This document shows, piece by piece, positions 33,014 to 43,331 of a stretch of DNA of 64,000 nucleotides; position 1 is the stretch's first letter, and each line of letters opens with the position of its first letter. The stretch is from assembly GCA_019426215.1 (NCBI GenBank), contig CM033396.1, forward strand, positions 27,667,101-27,731,100, written 5' to 3'. The position numbers and the translations under genes are program-made. This stretch comes from Buddleja alternifolia. Taxonomy: Eukaryota > Streptophyta > Magnoliopsida > Lamiales > Scrophulariaceae. Under the pieces are notes generated by a model. It had not been told where the DNA came from. It worked only from the letters and a program-made list of their open reading frames with translations, and did not search any database.

Positions 33014-36000
33014 TTGACCCGATACTCTTATATGTTTCCAACTAAAGTTGATACCTTTTGGAAGACGGCTACACTTTCAGAGGACAAGAAGTCTATTTCT
33101 TGTCTCATCTCTTTATCCAAGAAGGAGTCTCCAAAGAAATTTCTCTTATCTGCTTCCACCATCGCCAAGAACTTCAATCTTCCAAATGAGGGTGAGGCAT
33201 TGGATTGTGTTACATTGAAACAGATCAAGGAAGCATGGACAATCATGAGTGCGTACGACGATGTGCCCTACACTCAATACTTCGAAAAGAAAGACCTGGT
33301 GTCCAAATACCGGCTATTGGCTGATTTCTGCAGCAAGATCATAGAATGCCGAGTGGGAACCTTTGATAAGGTAAACCCTGTACAATTTCAGATGATGACT
33401 GCTATACTCCTCAACATCAAAATCAACTGGAGTGAGTACATCTTTGGAAGGTTTCGGGATAGTCTAAGCACTTCGAATAAGCCTTATGGACTCGTTCTAA
33501 GCGACCTATTGTACAAATTAAACTGTGTATACTCGTCTGGACTTCCGTTGAATAAGTTCAAGTTGTTGGGAAAAAGGATTCTGAACAATTTGTTCAATCC
33601 TCCAAAAATTGGTGGTGCGGCTAATCCACTATCTGAGCGTCTGGAAGTACGTCAAGCGTCCGATAAAGAAGCGGAGCGCCCAGTGCCAGAAGAAGCTATG
33701 AAGCGTCCGGCTGCAACAAAGAAGAGGGCTCCCAGAAAGTCAAAAGTTCAATTTTCCGCCTCCTCTCAAAAGGTTGGTAAGGAAACCGATGAGGATGTCG
33801 AGGACAAGCTACCTCTCAAAAGAAGGAAGCTGGAAGGGATCATCAAACAAATAGACTTTGCCGAACCAGCTGCTGATCCTCCCGCTCCACCGTCTAAACT
33901 CATTGAACAAGTCAACATAAAGAAAATCTTCAAGCGTTCCAGGACTAGCAAGTGTTGAGTTGATCCTGAAGAGCCTGAGACTGATGAGCCAAGCGCTCAA
34001 GTCGCTGATGAGCTAAGCGCTCAAGTCGCTGTTGAGCCAAGCGCTCAAGTCGCTGTTGCGCCAAGCGCTCAAAGAATTGCTGTTGAGACTAGCTCTCAGG
34101 GTAAGTTTATTTCTTCCCACAGCATTTCTATTCCTACATTTGTAGAAGATCCTCCTCTTATAGAGGATAGCTCTTGTATTTCAGCTATAGTACCAGCTGC
34201 TGCTGAAGCGTCCACAGATATTCTCTTGGATGTTGATTTGACCGAAGTCGTTACTATCGCTAAAGATGTTGCAGCAGAAGTTGCTGCAATTGAAGCTGAG
34301 TAACCTGCTGCTATAACAGAGGCACGCTCAGAAGGTCAGAGCGATGCTGAAGACGTGCCAGTTCCTCGTCACTTTTTCCAACTCGATCCGCTGAAGACAA
34401 TTGATCATTCAATTAACTTCATGCCCCCAGCGCTGGAAGAAGATTTCATTCTTGCAGGATACAATGAAGCGAGATATATTGCTGCAGAGACTGACGTTGC
34501 TCGACTGATTGATTTTGACAGTCGAATCAAAGCCATTATACAAAACAGACAAAGAGGCAGAACTTCTAGATGTGACGTGGACTTGGCATACTATCTGGAT
34601 TATGGGCACAGCAAGCCAACTGGGTTCGCTCTAAGGGATTACAACATTCGTGTGTATGAGCCTCTACGTCCTAGCTTTCTCAATCCTTCAGAGTCAGTAT
34701 TGAACAGAGAAGGCTACACACATTTCCCTCAGACTGCTCATAGCCCTGAAAATCTTGCGTCGGTCCATCCACTTCGTCTGTGGAAGAATAAAGTTGTTCA
34801 TGCCGGTGAGCGTCTTCAATCATTGACAGACTTGCTTCAGACTGAAGCTGATGCATATTTTGATAGCGTCTGGAATGCAAACTATCAGCCTGATAGACAC
34901 CGCTTTGAAGCTATCAGAGACATTCATCTTGAAGGCATTCGCGCTATGGTGACTGCTGGCACAGACTACTGCATAAATGAAGTCAACTGGGTTGAAGCGT
35001 ATATGGGACATAAATATACTTTCTCAGAGTTAGTCCAAGCTCCCCATCTTTTTGGCATAAGCATGCATGACAAGAAGATTCAGTTCGCCAAGTATTGCCT
35101 CAAGCAGCGTCAACAGAGAGTCGGACCTGTTCTCAAGCTCCCAATTGTTAGACATCAAATTGAACAGTGTCTGCGTCAAGAGCTTCACAGATTATCCTCT
35201 ACTCCTCTTCTGTTCAACGCTCAAGCCTCTTCCAGTGGTACATCTGGTGTATTATGCTTGAATTTTGCTCCAAGCCACTGTGAAGAAAATTTCAATCTGA
35301 TGGTGAAGATTTTAACTCATGTCTCTCTTTCGATAAGATCCTCACTGCCAATCTTAGACCTTGGAACGGCTCAGTAATCAGTCCATTCAAAGGATATCCA
35401 CTGCTCCCTTCAATCCGCAGCGAGGTACTCGATCACTATGAGTTTGTCCTCTCCCTGCTTGAAAGGAATCAAGAGCTGGCTCAAGCAATTTATCCATATC
35501 TTGAAGAGTACTATGCTGACTGTGTACCTGAACATCGGCGCCCTACGTCTCTTCCCTCCGACTGCTTGATTGGATTTTCCAGACATTACTGTCCAGATTC
35601 ACTCTTTTCAATTGCTCAAGCGCCGTCCAAAGTCTTCCCAAATCATGTGCTTGATATCATTGGTCCAATGCACATCAGGGTCATTGATAGTCCTCTTCGC
35701 ACATTTATCTCTGGTACTTGTATTTCCCGAACCAGACTCACTGAACTCTTGGACTCTGCATCCACTTCTTATGCCGAGTTAGCAAGCTGGAACTTCCAAT
35801 TCGATGACTTTCGTCAACCTGAGTCAATGCTTGAGGAAGCGCCTGCTAAGTCAGCTGAAGCGTTCACGTCTGCAGTTACAAGTATTCCAGCGCCTACTGA
35901 AGACCCTGTTCAAGCGTCTCCCCCAGAGGATATTCCTGACGCTCCTGAACATGTTACTGATGATAGTGCTGAGGATCTTTCCGTTGCTCTTCGAGGTACT

Positions 36001-37035
36001 ATTTTTGACCCAGCCTATCAAGTTTCCTTTGACTCTCTCAAACACTCATCAAGGTTCAAGCGACCGACTCCTCAAGCGGTTCAATCAGATGAGAGTCAAT
36101 CCTTTAGTCCTTTGCTCAAATCCGTCTTAGAGACTATTAGCGACCACGCTACTCAGAATGCAGAATCTCTCCATTAGATTAAAGACGATCTGGCAAAGAT
36201 TGAAACTTACGTAATGAGCGCTCAAATTGCTCATATGCGTAGTTCAGCTCAAGCGGCTGTTGGTGAGTGAAAACAAAATTTTCAAGAAATGCATGATGCC
36301 ACTCACGCAACCCAACTTGCCATGAAAGAAGAACTTGAAAAGCGCCTTGAAACCCTTGAGACCTCTGTGAATGATGCTACCAGCGCCAAGCTTCTCGCTC
36401 TGCAGGAACGCTTCGACAAGCGTCTGGATGACATCACAGCTTCTATGTCTCAGATTGCTCATCAGGTCAGTGTACTCACAGACCATTTCTTAAAATCTGA
36501 TGATGGCAATAAGGGGGAAAAGAAGAAGAAAGGAGAAAAGAGGAAAGAGTCTAGTTCAAGAGCTGAAGAGCCTCCGTCTCCTAAGCGTCAAGTGCTTCAT
36601 TCTCCTTCTGCGCTTGGTCTTCCGTCTTGGATAACTGCTCTGAAACAAAGTACATCTGGAGCACCTAGTAGTACACTAAGGGAACCTCCAAGAGCGTTAT
36701 ATCCAAATCTACCAATACCTAAAAGAGCACTGCTTGAACAGTTTGACTTCCCTCTTCAAAGAACGTCTATTCCAGAACCTACAGATCCAAAAATCTTAGC
36801 TGAAGAGAGGAAGATGACCGACTTTATCCAAGCTTTTCGAATCTGCCTAAGGTATATTGGTATTGACCCAACTGACTGGGACAATCATTTTACTGACTTC
36901 AAGTAGAGACAACAAGAAGAAAATAAGCTCATAATCAACAAAGATCATGAAGCAATGATGACCTTGGAAGACAATCTGACTGAAGCTATCCGAGCTGAAA
37001 TGCCCAAGCGATACAAAGTCAGACCAAGACGTTAA
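33014..37035 (+). pseudogene. Long unknown ORF of a retroelement, broken by stops and a frameshift
   Basis: Around 1340 codons can be followed. One frame runs from 33014 to about 35300 with stops at 33956 (TGA) and 34301 (TAA). A slip near 35300 leads into the next frame, which continues to 37033 with stops at 36175, 36268 and 36904. Three parts are visible: an N-terminal globular segment (to 33600) with motifs such as RLLADFCSKI and MMTAILLNIKINW; an Ala/Pro/Glu/Ser-rich spacer with an 8-residue repeat; and a second globular segment (34370-35800), then a coiled coil (36290-36470) and a Lys-rich stretch. No pol motif, signal peptide or transmembrane segment is evident. The position before a 3-prime LTR is that of the extra ORF of some copia elements. 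Function unknown; from memory it resembles uncharacterised retrotransposon-linked proteins of Lamiales, which I cannot verify here. Confidence 0.6.
33983..34072 (+). repeat. 24-bp coding minisatellite
   Basis: 3.75 copies of a 24-base unit (GAGCCAAGCGCTCAAGTCGCT core) that preserves the frame and encodes an eight-residue (V/D)EPSAQVA repeat in the spacer of the unknown ORF. Confidence 0.85.
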
Positions 37036-37275
37036 AACTTTCTGATTTTACATTATCTATATTCTTGTCTTTTATTTCTTTACTTGTTCAGTTGTAAAAA
37101 TGCTTGTAATTCTCGATATATATAAAATGCATTGTTTTAGCTGAAACATCTTGTTGAAGCGTAACTAACTTTAACTAACGTTATCTAATCAAAGCTAACT
37201 TTTACTTTTGGCTGTCTAACTCTTGAACTATAAAAGAGTAAGTATTGCCATCATCAAAAAGGGGGGAATTGTTAG

Positions 37276-38906
37276 TGACACGAAAAATCCTTACGTGTAT
37301 TAAACAGCAAGTGGACTGGTCGTGTGTAGTAATAAAATGGACAATAAAGTTCGGGTTGTCGAACCTCAAGGACTTGTATTTTAGTTTATGATTTTAAAGC
37401 AATTGAAGAACTTAAACTAAAACAAGAATTAACTAAAATATTATGAAAGTAAGATACAAGAAACAAGATGTCGAAATCAAGATAGCTATGGAAGAGAACA
37501 ACTAAGACACATGTGTTGGCATAAATTAATCAATTTTCACTATAAACATGTTATCATATTATTAGACGAATGTTGCTTTGGTGGAAAAAACTTTAAATAA
37601 TTACTACCCGATGTCTCAGCTGTAATAATCCTATGATTAATTGATGGTTCTCTAAATATGTCTATCCGAGAATCTAACCAACCATCATGCATTCAAGTTT
37701 TAGAATTTCCCCGGATTAATCCGGCTAACTGCACCCGGGAATCTCTACTTATCTCTAGGGGCAATTCCCTATTTTTTACGGATTATGTGATGATCCTCTT
37801 TGCACCTTAAATTACCTTCTCTCGAACGAATAATTTAAGCAATAAATCATGCATATGGTAGCTAAGCATATGATGCATTCAAACAAGATCAAGACACAAA
37901 GCAACAATAGAATTAATATGAAAAACACAATTTATAACTCAATTATCATAATTTAGCCTCAACATGGCCTTAGTTCGAAGAATCTATTTCATCATAAAAG
38001 ATAATAGATAGGAACTTAAATTAAGATTCGTATTCATAGACAAAAACAAATCTAAATCTAAGAAACTCCCTCGTATTTTTGATGGTTGAACTTCGATCTT
38101 CATCTCTTCCATGCTTCTTGATTTCTTCACCTTCAAAGGTTCTTGATAATCTTCATAACTAATCTAAGGATGATGATAGGATGTGTTTAGGCTCCCCCAA
38201 TGGGGAATGTGTTTTCCAGTGTCTTTGTAAGATGGCCTCCAATCCTCCTTTTATAGCCAAAAAAATTCACCAACCAAGAACATGTGTTTCTATTCTCTTT
38301 TCTTTCCACCTACCATTCTCTTGCTTTCCATCTACCAAGAATGTGAACTACCATTCTCTTGTTTTCCACCTACCATTCTCTTACTTTCCTCCTACCAAGA
38401 ATGTGAACTATCATTCTCTTGTTTTCCACCTACTAAGATTGGGAGCTGCCACTTTCGTGTTTTCCCGCGCAGGTATAGTGTTTTATTCATAAACTTCTCC
38501 AAAGACCTCCGAATTCGATGATTCAAGTCCCCATGTAAAGATACGACATAGATCTAAAACTTTGTAGAAGGACACTTCATCCAATTCGGTCTCTACATTT
38601 ATCAAAATGACGTTCCAATGTAGAGGTTGTTTCTGATTTGGCGCCCAGGTGTGCGGAAATGGTACTAAAATATGATTTTGGCTAACTCCAGCTTGTTTCT
38701 TGCTTGTTTGGTCGTGGAGGTGTGAAGCATCTTGGCCTAAACTTGTTTTATACGTCGTTTTTCAGCCCGTTCTTCGATTGTATCCATTTAAGGTCTGAAA
38801 TCACTTAATGCACGAATTAAATGCACATGTGACAAAATCAAGCGATAAATGAACCTAAAACATAAACGCAAAGGGGCTTAATAACACGTAAAAATGACTC
38901 CTATCA
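37276..38906 (-). repeat. 3-prime LTR (1631 bp)
   Basis: TGACACGAAAAATCC...GACTCCTATCA on the plus strand. On the minus strand it has a TATA box (TATAAAAGG, 38247-38255) upstream of the expected RNA start. A 60-base minisatellite is internal (38284-38440). Confidence 0.92.
38284..38440 (-). repeat. 60-bp minisatellite within the LTR
   Basis: About 2.3 copies of a pyrimidine-rich 60-base unit containing TACCAAGAATGTGAACTA and CATTCTCTTG. The same array is present at 42709-42865 in the other LTR, so it predates this insertion. It lies just downstream of the minus-strand TATA box region, that is, on the promoter side of U3/R. Confidence 0.75.
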
Positions 38907-40605
38907 AATCCCCCAAACTTATCAATTGCTCGACCTCGAGCAATAAAAGGTCTAGGGCACAAAAAAGATCATCAACCAAAAGGAGAAAACAAAAACAACA
39001 AACGAACTCACTTTCGTGGAGTAAACGATTGCACTTAGCCTGTGCAACAAGCCTTTAAACCTTTGAGTTACCTCAAAGGACGAGTTATAGTCTCGTGAGG
39101 ATTTGCAGACGATATACCCACAAAATCTAACAAACTTTCAATCTCAACCAGATGAATACATCTCAACATAATTAACAAGAATAAATGGCACAAAATCATC
39201 CTTTTACAGCTCACAAATATATATACATATCAACTACTTTTGCTCATGTGACACCAATACTGGAAAAGACTCCATAGGGTGTAGTGAAAATAAATCTAAG
39301 GTATTATAGTCGAGAGGCATCCTTACCAAATTTTGGATTTTAATCCCATATCTATCAACTTTATGATCAAACACAAAGCATAAGAATCATAGAAAATTTT
39401 ATAGCCATTTAAATTTCATTATCTCAAACATTCAAACTTTCAATTCATATGAAACTTTCCAATTAATTAACAGCATTAAGGCTAGATCATTTGCAATGTT
39501 TTATTCCATTAGGCTTTCTATGGCACCCATGTAACAAGTTTTAGATCAATGACTCCCAAACTAGATAGTTTTGGGGCATTAAGTGTAAAGACACTCCTAA
39601 GGATTTAATCACTCGAGTGTCAAATGCCACGAAATAAAACTAGATCTTTTAAACAATTCGCTTCTTTTTGGCTTGAGCTTAGCTCAAATTAGCATAATAG
39701 GACAGTATATAGGCATGAAACTTTTCACCTCCAGTACGTATTAGCCTGACCAATTTTGGTCATACCAAAATTCAACCTTTTTAATTCATTTTTTAGCATA
39801 CAAAATTAACTATTCAACTTATAACCGTATGAGAAATCTAAGTTAATATTTTCGGGAAAAATTCCTTAAGTGTCTCAAGATGGTTATCCTCTCAACTCCT
39901 CTACCTTCGATTTATGTGCACTGTGAATCATCTAAGAAATCAATCCTAGTATAGGATCTCCATGAGCAATTTCAAAGATCTATATGTTCATTTAAATTCA
40001 AATTATTTCAAAAAATCATGTCATTTTTACAAGTTAATCAATTTAAATGCATCAATTGGAAGGACTAAAAAAAATAAAAATCATGCTTGATTTTCTTAAC
40101 ATAAACACATATAAACATGATAGCATACAAATTCCCCCAAACTTGAGCTAAACAAGGAACACATAACATGACAAAAATAGCAAGCACATGGTGATCAATC
40201 ATATGAATGTATTAAAACCACAAAGTACTACCCACATATACCCCTAAATTAAAACTCAACATTGTCCCCAATGTTGTCTCACATAAACGCATGCAAAAGG
40301 TATAAGAGTACTTATAATCAAGGATTGTTGAAAAACAATCCTTCATCACAAATATGTTCCAAATCAAACCCATCTCATCAAAATAGGCCTCTCAAAACAA
40401 CGGGGAATTGCTACTATAACAGGTTCAACATACTTATCAAACAAACCATCAAGCATATGAAAATATACATGCTAAAAGTGCATGCTAGAACACAACATAA
40501 AGAAACAAACTAAACTAAACAAAAAGAAAAGAAAACTTACAAACTTGGGTTGCCTCCCAAGAAGCGCTTGTTTTAAAGTCACTAGCTTGACTTTATCGGG
40601 TCGGC
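38907..40605 (-). other. Long non-coding interior of the young element
   Basis: About 1.7 kb between the ORF stop and the 3-prime LTR with no frame above 90 codons on either strand. The purine tract (complement of AAATCCCCCAAACTT) is at 38907-38921. A second, nearly identical tract (complement of ATTCCCCCAAACTTGAG) lies at 40131-40147, close to the ORF. The rest is unassigned. Confidence 0.6.
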
Positions 40606-41565
40606 TCAAGGAGGATGACGTATGAATGCTTTGTTTGTTCTCCACTCCACTCTTGGGTATCGATTCAATCTTTGGATATTGGTATTGAGGATTGGTCCAT
40701 CGTGTGTGATAAATACCCTAGGTTGAGACCAAGCAATCATCCACTCACGAGTTTTTTTATGGTCCCTCAATACCTCTATTACCTTTTCTTGTCTATGCTT
40801 AGGATGGTATTGTGGGCTCTCTTCCAAGTTAGAGATAATGTCTCGTCGTTCTTCACCCATCACTTTCACATAGATGAAATCCACGATGTAGGGATGTAGA
40901 AGATGATTGGTTCGTTTTTCCTGAAAGTGCTCAACACTAAAAAGATCAAAAGCATCAGCGTGAAAATTCAAATCAAAGTCAAGTGGATGCTCAAAAACCT
41001 CATAGTTATCGATATTAACCATATCATCTTCTATATTCATTGACAACTTACCATCATCGGTATCGATTACCGATTTACTTGCGGTTAGGGGAGACGGTAA
41101 AGAAATGTCAACACCCTCAGAAAGGATAGGAGTCGAATGCTCATCGTTGGAGGAATCTGCTTTCGAATTTTCCAACTTCATTTCATTCAACGTCACGGTG
41201 TTGAATTCCTCCTTTTGATCTATCTCAGTGGTACCAAGCAATTCCCATGGTACTTTCTCAGATATGTCGCTCGTTAGTTGCTTGAGTTGATGATTCATCT
41301 CCTTCATTTCCCGCAGTGTGTCCTTCATCATAAGGTGGAGCTCTCCAATGGTGTTATCAAGTTGTTCCTCCGGAGTAGGAATTCTTTCTTGGTAATGTTG
41401 TGGAAAGAACCCTTGTGCATAACACGCTTCAATGATGCTTTGCAGCCATAATTGATTCTCCGGTAGTGTCATATCAGGAAAATTGCTATCCTTTGCGAAT
41501 TGAATGACGCTTTGCAGCCATAATTGATTCTCCGGAAGGGTTATATCTGGAAAATTTCTAGCCAT
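40606..41565 (-). CDS. Unassigned 319-residue protein of the young LTR element
   Basis: The start chosen is the ATG at 41565 (MARNFPD); the open frame extends further up only through a T-run of about 28 bases, which looks untranslated. Residues 5-28 and 29-52 are a near-perfect tandem repeat of 24 residues (FPDITLPENQLWLQS / FPDMTLPENQLWLQS), followed by an acidic region with a possible coiled coil (about 80-115), a low-complexity acidic middle, and a C-terminal segment rich in Arg/Trp/His (HKKTREWMIAWSQPRVF). No zinc knuckle, protease, RT or integrase motif, no signal peptide. The frame is intact inside an element whose LTRs are about 98% identical, so it may have been under selection until recently. 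I do not recognise the family; a highly diverged gag or an acquired host-derived ORF are both possible. Confidence 0.65.
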   Translation of the reverse strand: MARNFPDITLPENQLWLQSVIQFAKDSNFPDMTLPENQLWLQSIIEACYAQGFFPQHYQERIPTPEEQLDNTIGELHLMMKDTLREMKEMNHQLKQLTSDISEKVPWELLGTTEIDQKEEFNTVTLNEMKLENSKADSSNDEHSTPILSEGVDISLPSPLTASKSVIDTDDGKLSMNIEDDMVNIDNYEVFEHPLDFDLNFHADAFDLFSVEHFQEKRTNHLLHPYIVDFIYVKVMGEERRDIISNLEESPQYHPKHRQEKVIEVLRDHKKTREWMIAWSQPRVFITHDGPILNTNIQRLNRYPRVEWRTNKAFIRHPP

Positions 41566-41700
41566 TGCGAGGTAATAGTGTAAGAAAAAAAAAAAAAAAA
41601 AAAAAAAAAAAACTTTAATAAAAATAAAATAAATACTTAAAACTTGCAATAAAATCAAAAACTAAAATTAAACAAGTCCCCGGCAACGGCGCCAAAAACT

Positions 41701-43331
41701 TGACACGAAGAATCCTTACGTGTATTAAACAGCAAGTGGACTGGTCGTGTGTAGTAATAAAGTGGACAATAAAGTCCGGGTTGTCGAACCTCAAGGACTT
41801 GTATTTTAGTTTATGATTTTAAAGCAATTGAAGAACTTAAACTAAAACAAGAATTAACTAAAATATTATGAAAGTAAGATATAAGAAACAAGATGTCAAA
41901 ATCAAGATAGCTATGGAAGAAAACAACTAAGACACATGTGTTGGCATAAATTAATCAATTTTCACTATAAACATGTTCTCATATTATTAGATGAATGTTG
42001 CTTTGGTGGAAAAAACCTTAAATAATTACTACCCGATGTCTCGGCTGTAATAATCCTATGATTAATTGATGGTTCTCTAAATATGTCTATCCGAGAATCT
42101 AACCAACAATCATGCATTCAAGTTCTAGAATTTCCCCGGATTAATCCGGCTAACTGCACCCGGGAATCTCTACCTATCTCTAGGGGCAAGTCCCTATTTT
42201 TTACGGATTATGTGATGATCCTCTTTGCACCTTAAATTACCTTCTCTCGAACGAATAATTTAAGCAATAAATCATGCATATGGTAGCTAAGCATATGATG
42301 CATTCAAACAAGATCAAGACACAAAGCAACAATAGAATTAATATGAAAAACACAATTTATAACTCAATTATCATAATTTAGCCTCAACATGGCCTTAGTT
42401 CGAAGAATCTATTTCATAATAAAAGATAAAAGATAGGAACTTAAATTAAGATTCATATTCATAGACAAAAACAAATCTAAATCTAAGAAACTCCCTCGTA
42501 TTTTTGATGGTTGAACTTCGATCTTCATCTCTTCCATGCTTCTTGATTTCTTCACCTTCAAAGGTTCTTGACAATTTTCATAACTAATCTAAGGATGATG
42601 ATAGGATGTGTTTAGGCTCCCCCAACGGGGAATGTGTTTTCCAGTGTCTTTGTAAGATGGCCTCCAATCCTCCTTTTATAGCCAAAAAAATTCATCAACC
42701 AAGAACATATGCTTCTATTCTCTTTTCTTTCCACCTACCATTCTCTTGCTTTCCATCTACCAAGAATGTGAACTACCATTCTCTTGTTTTCCACCTACCA
42801 TTCTCTTGCTTTCCTCCTACCAAGAATGTGAACTATCATTCTCTTGTTTTCCACCTACTAAGATTGGGAGCTGCCACTTTCGTGTTTTCCCGCGCAGGTA
42901 TAATGTTTTATTCATAAACTTCTCCAAAGACCTCCGAATTCGATGATTCAAGTCCCCATGTAAAGATAAGACATAGATCTAAAACTTTGTAGAAGGACAC
43001 TTCATCCAATTCGGTCTCTACATTTATCAAAATGACGTTCCAATGTGGATGTTGTTTCTGATTTGGCGCCCAGTTGTGCGGAAATGGTACTAAAATATGA
43101 TTTTGGCTAACTCCAGCTTGTTTCTTGCTTGTTTGGTCATGGAGGTGTGAAGCATCTTGGCCTAAACTTGTTTTATACGTCATTTTTCAGCCCGTTCTTC
43201 GATTGTATCCATTTAAGGTCTGAAATCACTTAATGCACGAATTAAATGCACATGTGACAAAATCAAGCGATAAATGAACCTAAAACATAAACGCAAAGTG
43301 GCTTAATAACACGTAAAAATGACTCCTATCA
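41701..43331 (-). repeat. 5-prime LTR (1631 bp) with primer-binding site
   Basis: Pairs with 37276-38906. The minus-strand TATA box is at 42671-42681. The primer site (complement of CCCCGGCAACGGCGCCAAAA) lies at 41678-41697, directly inside the element. Confidence 0.92.

Larger units (their letters stand above)
37276..43331 (-). mobile_element. Young non-autonomous LTR retrotransposon with a single ORF
   Basis: Two LTRs of identical length (1631 bp) differ, by my count, at about 30-35 positions with no net indel, so they are about 98% identical. They are flanked by an exact GTTAG duplication (37271-37275, 43332-43336). The sequence left of the right LTR, complemented, reads TTTTGGCGCCGTTGCCGGGG, the tRNA-Asp-type primer site of many plant gypsy elements, so the element reads right to left. 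The complement of a purine tract (CCCCCAAACTT) abuts the left LTR. The 2.8-kb interior encodes no gag, protease, reverse transcriptase or integrase, only the 319-residue ORF at 40606-41565. It inserted into the first bases of another element's LTR. Confidence 0.92.

Noticed and set aside
33983..34072. Short regular repeats as a CRISPR array
   Set aside because: Contiguous 24-base units without spacers, in frame within a coding region of a plant retroelement.
34409..36486. Minus-strand and alternate-frame ORFs across the long unknown ORF
   Set aside because: The main frame has continuous composition, a coding minisatellite and a coiled coil; the others are fragments without such features.
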